From Opisthocomus hoazin (lineage: Eukaryota; Chordata; Aves; Opisthocomiformes; Opisthocomidae): DNA of 64,000 nucleotides. Location of the stretch: contig NC_134440.1 in assembly GCF_030867145.1 (NCBI RefSeq), positions 8,742,001-8,806,000 of the forward strand, in the 5' to 3' direction. The notes beneath the pieces were generated by a model. The model had not been told where the DNA came from, ran no database searches, and saw only the letters and a list, made by a program, of their open reading frames with translations. Numbering within the stretch: position 1 is the first letter of the stretch; each line of letters opens with the position of its first letter. Shown piece after piece: positions 56,640-64,000 of this stretch. The position numbers and the translations under genes are program-made.

Positions 56640-56830
56640 GTGAACTCCTTTATAGTCCCCCTAACAAAGGGAGGCAGGAGTGGGCAGGGACGGAGGAACC
56701 GGGAGCTGCGCTCCTCCCCAGCGCTGCCCGCAGGGAGGGAGGAGCGCGCTGGGGCTCAGCACCGGGGCGCTGGGCTCCTCGGCTGCCGCCCGCGCCGGGG
56801 ACATGGCGGCCCCGAACAAGCCACTTTGGG
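56640..56830 (+). promoter_or_regulatory. Small CpG-rich block with candidate alternative TCF3 first exon
   Basis: CpG density rises sharply over 56,680-56,870. Near its 3' side ATG 56,803-56,805 lies in GGGGACATGGCGGC, a YY1-like context common at mammalian and avian first exons. It opens MAAPNKPLW plus one base and reaches donor GGG|GTAGGT at 56,830/56,831. The exon would end in phase 1, exactly as TCF3 exon 3 does, so it could splice in frame to exon 4. Such a product would lack residues 1-50 with LSDLLDFS. An unrelated nested gene starting here is the main alternative. Confidence 0.4.
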
Positions 56831-56879
56831 GTAGGTCTTCCCGCCGGACGTCGGGCGACGCTGGGGGTTTTTTGGCAGG

Positions 56880-58098
56880 GGGATGGTAGGATGGAGTGCG
56901 AAGGAATGGTTCTGAGCGGATCGGGTGGGGATTCTGCGCTCGAGGGGTGTGGGCTGGAGCGTCAGGCTGGAAATCTGCAGGGATCCTTCCCTCCTCCTCC
57001 TCCTCCTCCTCTTCCTCCCCACGCTCCGAGTACCTGCCTTCAGTGCTGCTTCTGGGCAGGAGCGGGGAGCGTCGCTGCTGCCCGAGGACACGCGATCCTG
57101 TTCTGGGAGCAGGATACGTGCCTCTGCGAGGAGACCTCAGCTTTTCCTGCTGCTTCCCCAGTAACCTGTGCGTAAGTCCCTTAAAACCGACAAAAGCACG
57201 CTGCGGCGCGTGGCGGGGCAGGGAGGGGAGAAGGGTGCTGGCCCCAGCACACGGCGGAGTTACCTGATGGCGGAGGGTTTCTGGGGTGAGGCAGGGTGCC
57301 CGTGCTGCGAGCGGCTGGGTGGGTAACGCGACCTGGCTGCGGGGTTCTCTTCCCCTGCAAGGGGCTGGTGGGGTGGTTTTCATTTCAACTGGTTTTAAAA
57401 ATGAACCGATGCCCGGCTCTGAGATGGTCTTGCTTGAATTGAAGTGGCCTGTGGGTATCTGGTTTGAACTGGAGAGAAACCAGTTTACCTGAGTCGCTGT
57501 GAATGGCGCCTGCTTGGGAACGAGCTGGGCTGCAGGGGCTCTTGCTCTGGCTGGGAAGCCTGCACCTCGTAGTTTCAAACAGACGTGGGCTTGTGTTCAG
57601 GTGAGGCAGGATGCCGCGTGGTGCCCGCGGTTCCCCCTGGGACGCCGGGGAGCAGCCGTGGCGTTGGGATGCTGCCGAGATAGGGGGGACAGCGCAGGAT
57701 GGGCAACACCGTGCAAACCCAGAGTGAGCTTCCCGCGAGAGAGTTCAGCCTCCGTGCCCGAGGTCACGGGACGTGGATCGGCTCCTTTTCTCCTCAGTTC
57801 TCCCGGGGTTGAGGGGGTCCCCCCCAGCCTCTGCCGCCGTGGCAGAGGCAGACGGGGCTCTCGCCTCACCCGAAAGGCGAGAGGTGCGGAGCTGCGGCTT
57901 TGCAAACAGCTGAGCTGCGGGTCGCTTGCTGCCGGCTGAAGTCTTCCTCTTCTCCTCCGTCCTGGCTCCCCGCGTCGTGGGGGCTTCTGGGGCACGTTGC
58001 GCTCCAAATGGGGAACTGATTTTCGTTGGGTTTCCTGCTGCCTTACCCGTTCAGCAGCCCCTGGAAAGTCCGGTGAGCCCCTAAACTTGCTGAAGATG
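56880..58098. other. Intronic sequence, no gene recognised
   Basis: A (TCC)n microsatellite of about 26 bases lies at 56,991-57,018. The rest is unique, moderately GC-rich sequence. Confidence 0.45.
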
Positions 58099-58277
58099 AA
58101 TCACAGAATCCCAGAATGTTGGGGGTTGGCAGGGACCTCTGGGGATCCCCCAGCCCAACCCCCTGCCCAAGCAGGGTCACCCAGAGCAGCTGCACAGCAC
58201 CACGTCCAGGCGGGGCTGGAATATCTCCAGAGAAGGAGACTCCACAGCCTCCCTGGGCAGCCTGGGCCAGGGCTCCA
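58099..58277 (-). mobile_element. CR1 LINE, short 3' fragment flanked by a 9-bp direct repeat
   Basis: Extends from the tail complement (TCACAGAATCCCAGAATG) to CTGGGCCAGGGCTCC, truncated within [14 protein letters not shown]. The sequence AAGATGAAT occurs directly before the tail (58093-58101) and directly after the truncation point (58278-58286), consistent with a target-site duplication. Together with the GC-rich-type sequence this supports a recent insertion. Confidence 0.94.
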
Positions 58278-58980
58278 AAGATGAATGCAGATTGCGAAGG
58301 GCCCTTTCCTTCCAGAGCAGCGAGCGCTGCCATGCCACGAACCAGCTCACGCGCCCAGCGCAGCGAGGAACCAGAGGGAGCTTGGTCCGCAGCCGGGGTG
58401 GCCCGGGGTCTCCCCAGGAGCAGAGGTGGGAGCTGCCGGTAGAGCTCGCGTGCTGGAGCCCGTCCGGTCGTGCAGTGTTGACGTTGGTCCTTCCCATTTT
58501 GCTTGCAGCCCTGAGGCGAGGAGTGGCTTTATATATTTCCCCCCCCCTCCTCATTTTTAGCTATATATTCTTTCCAAAGCTATGTTTGAAAACACAGCCG
58601 CGTTTCCGCAGGGCGGCAGCTTCTGGTCCTGAGCACACGCGGCGTTTCACCCGGGAGCTGCGTGGCTCGGCGCCCGCCGTCCCGACAAACTGTGGAGCTC
58701 CGGGTTCTGAACCCCTTCCAGACAACCGGAGCTTCTGCGCTTACGGGTTGGGCACTGGTGCAGCTCTTTTTGTTCGTGGAGGAAAAAATTCCTTGGAGCT
58801 TCTTGTAGTTAAGAGAAAGCAAGCTTTAAGCAAAATATCAGAGAAACTTCTTAATGGTCAATTTTACTTACTGGTCAATCTGACAGTTACATCGGCGTTC
58901 CTGATAAGAAGCGTTACTGCTTGCCCAGACGAAGGCACTGGAAAACGAAGCGTCGGGTAGAGGAGACACAGACGAGATAA

Positions 58981-59125
58981 TCATAGAATCATAGAATCAT
59001 AGAAAGTTTTGGGTCGGAAGGCACCCCCAGAGGTCATCTAGTCCAACCCCCCCGCAGCGAGCAGGGACACCGCTAACTGGATCAGGGTGCTCAGAGCCCT
59101 GTCCAACCTGGTCTGGAATCTCACA
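58981..59125 (-). mobile_element. CR1 LINE 3' end, different subfamily
   Basis: TCATAGAATCATAGAATCAT shows three tail repeats of the ATTCTATG type. It is followed by GGTCATCTAGTCCAACCCCC and GTGCTCAGAGCCCTGTCCAA, a 3' region distinct from the GC-rich copies. Homology fades near the TCTGGAATCTCACAG words at 59,110-59,125. Confidence 0.9.
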
Positions 59126-59797
59126 GGTCGCTCTCCGGCTCCGGCTGGTTCCTCTGAGCAGCACCGACGTGGAGAGCATCCAAGGGCTCGGCGCAGCGCG
59201 AGAGGCCGGCGGGATGCCTGCGCGGGTTCGCCGGCTGCAGAGCAATCCCGCTCCCACCCTTCCCGGCAGCGCCGCATCACCCGTCCGCAACCGCAGCAAT
59301 GGGTCGGCGCGTGCCTGGGGTGAGGCGAGAAATGTAAATTAGGTGAAATGTTGCTCATTAGTGTTGTAATAGTCAGAAAAATACAACCTGCTTGCATGAG
59401 ATCCTCATGGGGCTTCCTAGGAGCTGTGTGGTGGGTTTTCTTAGGGCTTTTTTTGTTGTTCGGCATCAGGCCACTGAGGACCAGCGCCTGGCGACCGTCG
59501 TTGGGTGATGCTAAAGTTGCACCCAGGAAATGATTTGAAATGCACATTAAGGAAGAAAGTGTTGGTGAGTCCTAGAAAACAGAGGAGCCGTGCTACACGT
59601 GGAGTGCCATCTACTGGCACCTCCTCCGTGGCATTGAGGTGTTTGTCCAGGGAGAGGGAGAGCTGTCACGAAGGTCGGCAGCATGGGATCTGCCGTGGGG
59701 CTCGCGGAGGGAGGGCTCGGTGTGCCCAGCCTGATGACGAAGGGGTGGTAAGGACGGGCTTCCCCTCCGCTCATGCAACGATGTCGTTGTTCAGTGG

Positions 59798-59945
59798 TCA
59801 TAGAATCGTGGAATGATGGAATGCTTTGGGTTGGAAGGGACCTTCAGAGGTCGTCTAGCCCATCGCCCTGCAGTGAGCAGGGATGTCTTCAACTAGACCA
59901 TGTTGCTCAAAGCCCTGTCCACCCTGGCCCCATCCAACCTTGTCC
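59798..59945 (-). mobile_element. CR1 LINE 3' end, old fragment
   Basis: TCATAGAATCGTGGAATGAT is a mutated tail, followed by GGTTGGAAGGGACCTTCAGA and GTTGCTCAAAGCCCTGTCCA. Same broad subfamily as the copy at 58.98 kb but more diverged. Confidence 0.88.
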
Positions 59946-61436
59946 TTGCTCAGCAACGTCCTCGTTGTCCAAGCCGGTTGTAGTCCCACCCAGTGCAGGA
60001 GGACCCCAGGAGTAGGTATCTGCTGAGGTTGAAGCATCCCAGCCTGAGCTGGATGCTTCACGCTGTACCTCCATGACCGATTTCACATCCACGCTGGTGA
60101 TGGCAGAAGCCGTGCCACCCTCTGTTGCTGTCCTCTCCCTGAGCTGACCCCAGATACGTGTCTACGTACTGAACCAGACCAGGGGACACATCTAGAGTTT
60201 TCAAAGAACCAACCCACCACCACCAGCTCGGTCCCTTCATCTCTTCGCCAGCATTTGGGCTGATGCGGGCGAGCGTTGTGATCTGGTTTTACGGACAAAG
60301 GGAACCAGGGCACGGGGGGCCGAAGCGACTTTTCTGTGTCCCCTGGCCAACGTGTGATTAGGAACAGGGTCTCAGAGGCTGGCTGACAGCCCAAACCCGT
60401 GGTGCCATGTGGCACTGATATCTGGTGAGGTCAAGAGGGTGGTTGAGACCTTGCCTGATGGGCTCGGCGCCGTCCATGCCAGAAGCCTCAGTAGACTTCA
60501 AGCAAAGCTGATGGCTTCATATATCTTTTCAGGTAAGCTGTTTCTGTGACTTGTCCTTTTGGCTTTAGGGGTACAGGGGGAATCTGGGACATGGAGTGTG
60601 GTCGTGCGAAGATGTGGATGCTGTGCAGGGGAAGGGACAAGTGAACGTCTTGAAGTGTTTGAAGAGGAAAAAAGGGTCGTGGTTCTTGGAAATGGTGCTT
60701 CGTAATAGCAAGTAGATCAAATACAGCCCTTTTTAATGCAGTTTAAATAGTCAATGGTCTATTCAATTACAGAAATATTTGGCAGAGCTCTAAATAGGTC
60801 ACATCTGTCCTTAAACTGTTCTTACGGTAAATATCTCACCGTGCTGTGTCGTGTTAACCAAATTATGTAGGAACGGGTGCCTGGGAGCGAAACCTCCTTG
60901 GCTGTGCGTGCAGGTATCCCCAGAACTCTGTGCCTTGTAGACATTGGCCTTTGGTTTTGCTTTAGGGCTGCCTCCGTAAGCCTGGTTTGTACACTGGGGA
61001 CATCTTCTGCTCCTGAAGTCGGCAGTCCTGCAGTTGCAGCACTGCAACTGGGCTTGGCCGGGGGTTTTGGCGTCAGACGGGTATCGGTGGCTTCGGTCTC
61101 GCCCTGCAGCTTGCTCTCTGGGGACAGGATGGCAGCCCTGAGCCCGCTGCGCCCTCGCGGTGCTTGGCTCCGCGGAGGAGAAGGCAAAAAGACGACGCTT
61201 TTGTTGTGGCGACCACAGTCTTGAAGCCATTTGCAAACAAAAGCTGGGGCTGAGGGCTTGCCCCGGCCCCGCGGAGGGAGGCAGGCGGGCAGGTGGTGGT
61301 GAGAACACTTTGTTTGGGAAAGATTTTCTCATTGTGTCGAACAATTCTTCTGAGATGATCCTTCCTGTGGGCTGAATCATCGTCTCGGCGAGCGCGTTGG
61401 CTATGCTAGCCAGCCCCGCGGCCGCATCCTGTGCGG
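59946..61436. other. Intronic unique sequence, AT-rich at 60.5-60.85 kb
   Basis: No gene recognised. The AT-rich part contains TTTTTAATGCAGTTTAAATA (about 60,731) and TTCAATTACAGAAATATTTG (about 60,763), without matches to a known repeat. It may be a noncoding element. Confidence 0.4.
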
Positions 61437-61973
61437 TCACAGAATCCCAGAATGTTGGGGGTCAAGAGGGACCTCTGGGGTCCCCCAGCCCAGCCCCCTG
61501 CCCAAGCAGGGTCACCCAGACCAGCTGCACAGCACCGCGGCCAGGCGGGGCTGGAATATCTCCAGAGAAGGAGACTCCACAGCCTCCCTGGGCAGCCTGG
61601 GCCAGGGCTCCGTCACCCTCAGAGGGAAGAAGTTCTTCCTCGGGTTCAGCTGGAGCTTCCTCGGCTCCAGTTTGTGCCCGTTGCCCCTTGTCCTGTCACT
61701 GGGCACCACTGAACAGAGTCTGGCCCCGTCCTCCTGACCCCCACCCTGCAGACATTTAGAGGCATTTCTAAGGTCCTCTCTCAGCCTTCTCTTCTTCAGG
61801 CTGAACAAGCCCAGCTCCCTCAGCCTCTCCTCGGAGGAGAGATGCTCCAGTCCCCTCCTCATCCTCGTAGCCCTGTGCTGGACTCTCTCCAGTAGCTCCT
61901 CACCTTTCTTGAACTGGGGAGCCCAGCACTGGACACAGCGCTGCAGATGGGGCCTCCCCAGGGCAGAGCAGAG
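61437..61973 (-). mobile_element. CR1 LINE, 5'-truncated 3' fragment on the minus strand
   Basis: Plus strand starts TCACAGAATCCCAGAATGTT. The minus strand keeps an open frame for [40 protein letters not shown] and [20 protein letters not shown]. It stops at GGGCAGAGCAGAG, where unique sequence begins. Antisense to TCF3. Confidence 0.94.
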
Positions 61974-62149
61974 TGCTGGGCATCCTGCGCTGCCCAGCAC
62001 CCCACAGAACCATGGCCCCTGCGAGCTGTCATGGAATGAACGCTCCTGGATGTGCGTTGGCTTCAGCCTCCCTCTCGCCTTGGGGCGCTGGTTTCGGTCC
62101 CCTTGCTCCTGGGAGGTTTGCGGGGTAGGTGCTGGCTCGTTAGTGATCA

Positions 62150-62320
62150 GCCATACAAGCCATTAATCACCATCCCTCTCCCCGGCAAGGGAAGGCTTAG
62201 GAATAAACTACCAGGGCCACCGTGATCATGTGTGCGTGTGCTTGGCCGTTTCCCCACGTAATTTCCACATTATTTGGAAACAGTCTCTAATTTGTCTAAT
62301 TTTTAAGTGCCTCTGGCCTC
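62150..62320. promoter_or_regulatory. AT-rich intronic island
   Basis: Contains GCCATTAATCACC (about 62,159), CCACGTAATTTCCACATTAT (about 62,254) and TCTAATTTGTCTAATTTTTA (about 62,285). Unique sequence with homeodomain-compatible words. Regulatory role inferred only from composition. Confidence 0.25.
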
Positions 62321-62569
62321 CCTCGGTGCCGGCCGCGGCGGTGGGCTGGGAGGGCTCGCGGCCGCGCGGCTGGCGTCGCTCGCAGAGCCGCCGAGGAGAA
62401 GCCCTTTCGTCTGAGCTGAAACGTCTCTCGTGCAGACTTTGGGGGGTTTTTTGGTCAGGTAGAAGTAAGCGGGCTTTGGTGCCCTGGTCGCTGAGCGATG
62501 GAAACCAGGCGGGAGAAGATTTCTGTCCCCGAGCCAAAGGACGGGGTTCTGGTTGCGTCTCTGACAGCG

Positions 62570-62660
62570 TCGTTTCGTTTTACATTGCAAATGAAACAAC
62601 GCTTGGAAAGATGCAAATGGGAGCGGAAAGAGAGGTGGGGGGGGGGGGGGGGGGGTCTGC
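62570..62660. promoter_or_regulatory. Octamer-containing patch followed by G19 run
   Basis: Two TGCAAATG words lie close together (about 62,586 and 62,612), the second within a perfect octamer ATGCAAAT at 62611-62618. An uninterrupted run of 19 G occupies 62637-62655. The run is prone to length variation and assembly error. Confidence 0.3.
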
Positions 62661-63184
62661 GCATCCGCGCCCGGGTGCGACGCACACGACTGCCCGCGAA
62701 ACGCGCAAGGTCGGGCCGTGGCGTCTCGGCGGACCCGTGGCCTCCGCGCCGGCGTCGGGCTGCGGCGCGCTCCGCAGAACCAGTCCGTTCTGTGCACGAC
62801 AACCCGTGCGTCGAGTGCCTGCCTTTCGGGAGGGTGCAACGTGGTGGTAAAACAGATGAGCTGGAAAAGACGGGAGGGGGATTTGCTGTTCTCCCCCCAG
62901 CCTGCTGTTTCACGGAACGTGACCCCTTGCTCTGTGAAGAAGCCGCTGTCCACTGGGTCGTCATTGGTTTGTGGTAGCGAACACGTTGAGGTCGTTGGAC
63001 GCGTGCGATGCAGGATGGGAGCAGACGTTCTCTCCAGGGCTCTCCGCGCGTTTTGGTTTGCTGCCGGGGTCGCAGCTCCCCAGGAGCCCTCTGAGGTCCC
63101 ATGGAGAAGCGCACGGGCGTCGGGCCGGGAGCTCCCAAGTGGCAGAGGCCGGCGTTCACACAAGGACCTCACTCCTCGTAGCTC

Positions 63185-63262
63185 CGTGGGTTTTAGTATT
63201 TATTAAAAGTTAAATGCAAATTAAATATATTAAATAGAATTAAACATTTTTCAACTTGCGCC
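63185..63262. other. Very AT-rich patch with octamer
   Basis: About 75 bases of A/T-rich sequence include ATGCAAAT at 63214-63221 and TTAAATATATTAAATAG. No coding potential and no repeat match are seen; possible noncoding element. Confidence 0.25.
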
Positions 63263-63513
63263 CCTGGAAACATCGGGGAGCGTCGTGTCGGCAGTGTGCA
63301 GCACGCTTGGGTCGCAGGGCTGCGGGGAGGGGACGGGGCGGCTCTGCCTGTGGCCAGCGCTGCGTTTCTGTGCGCGGAGGTGTAGCAGCCCGCCAGCAGA
63401 GCCCGCTTGCGATGCGTGGGTGAGTTCCTCGGTGTCCTGTGGAAAAGTGGTTTGGGGAGGGCTGAGGTGCTGCGTGGAACCCTCCTGGCATGAGGGTCCC
63501 ACAGGGCCGGGTC

Positions 63514-64000
63514 TGAGCCAGCAGCGTGCCCTGGGTGCCAAGAAGGCCAATGGGATCCTGGGGTGCATTAGGAGGAGTGCGGCCAGCAGGTCAGGGAGGT
63601 TCTCCTCCCCCTCTGCTCTGCCCTGGGGAGGCCCCATCTGCAGTGCTGTGTCCAGTGCTGGGCTCCCCACTTCAAGAAAGATGAGGAGCTACTGGAGAGA
63701 GTCCAGCGCAGGGCTACGAGGATGAGGAGGGGACTGGAGCATCTCTCCTGCGAGGAGAGGCTGAGGGAGCTGGGCTTGTTCAGCCTGGAGAAGAGAAGGC
63801 TGAGAGGGGACCTTAGAAATGCCGATCAGTATCTGCAGGGTGGGTGTCAGGAGGACGGGGCCAGACTCTGTTCAGTGGTGCCCAGCGACAGGACAAGGGG
63901 CAACGGGCACAAACTGGAGCAGAGGAAGCTCCAGCTGAACCCGAGGAAGAACTTCTTCCCTCTGAGGGTGCCGGAGCCCTGGCCCAGGCTGCCCAGGGAG
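63514..64000 (+). mobile_element. CR1 LINE fragment in sense orientation, cut by window end
   Basis: Starts near AGCCAGCAGCGTGCCCTGGG and shows the plus-strand equivalents of [40 protein letters not shown] and then the [20 protein letters not shown] frame up to the EPWPRLPRE codons at the last base. The 3' end lies beyond the window. Same GC-rich subfamily as the 41.3 and 48.6 kb copies. Confidence 0.94.

Larger units (their letters stand above)
38471..64000 (+). other. TCF3: TCF3 intron 3, incomplete (more than 25.5 kb)
   Basis: No exon 4 (expected to begin with a residue completing G, then acidic and Ser-rich sequence like EDR..SGSWG) is found downstream, so the intron runs off the window. 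It is enriched in antisense CR1 fragments and contains AT-rich candidate elements near 39.83, 42.67, 48.25, 51.05, 53.2, 60.7, 62.2, 62.58 and 63.2 kb, plus a candidate alternative first exon at 56.8 kb. An unrecognised nested gene cannot be excluded. The remaining stretches (38.5-41.3, 42.1-44.1, 44.6-46.9, 51.3-56.4 and 56.9-58.1 kb) show no gene. Confidence 0.7.

Noticed and set aside
56661..57578. 305-codon open frame on the minus strand overlapping the candidate first exon
   Set aside because: Contains a Glu run from the (TCC)n microsatellite and otherwise no family signature; judged a shadow of GC-rich sequence.
38471..64000. Search for TCF3 exon 4 and later bHLH exons
   Set aside because: No frame shows the expected EDR..SGSWG-type sequence or the bHLH motif; short exons can be missed by eye, so absence is provisional.

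Overview
The window is vertebrate nuclear DNA and almost certainly avian. It carries at least 18 fragments of CR1, the dominant LINE retrotransposon of birds and other reptiles. It is very GC-rich, has many short minisatellites, and contains two exons of the E-protein transcription factor gene TCF3 (E2A). This composition fits a gene-rich avian microchromosome; the species cannot be named from the sequence.

Positions 1 to about 26,600 look intergenic. No exon of a recognisable protein was found there. The region holds GC-rich unique sequence, three plus-strand and one minus-strand CR1 copies, two large minisatellites of opposite strand skew (7.8-8.3 kb G-rich, 8.96-9.58 kb C-rich), and a few AT-rich islands that look like distal regulatory elements, the best at 10.6-10.8 kb. 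In human the gene on the 5' side of TCF3 is ONECUT3. No ONECUT3 exon is visible here, so linkage to it is only an expectation.

Positions about 26,600-28,700 are a strong CpG island, interpreted as the TCF3 promoter with a noncoding first exon ending near 27,917. A strongly G-skewed repeat tract (28.1-29.06 kb) and an AT-rich stretch fill intron 1. Coding exon 2 (start codon 30,351, ending 30,428) and exon 3 (38,398-38,470) encode residues 1-50 of TCF3, including the LSDLLDFS core of activation domain 1. Exon 4 was not found, so everything after 38,470 is read as intron 3, more than 25 kb and running off the window.

Introns 2 and 3 carry most of the CR1 copies, mainly antisense to TCF3, and several AT-rich islands with POU, SOX, homeodomain or RUNX motifs. 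The most interesting candidate is a small CpG-rich block at about 56.64-56.83 kb. It contains an ATG and a splice donor whose phase matches the end of TCF3 exon 3. If used, it would be an alternative first exon giving a TCF3 protein without the N-terminal part of activation domain 1, analogous to the HEBAlt form of TCF12. A second observation, dependent on the exon 1 model, is an upstream reading frame that would end in an ATGA overlap with the TCF3 start codon.
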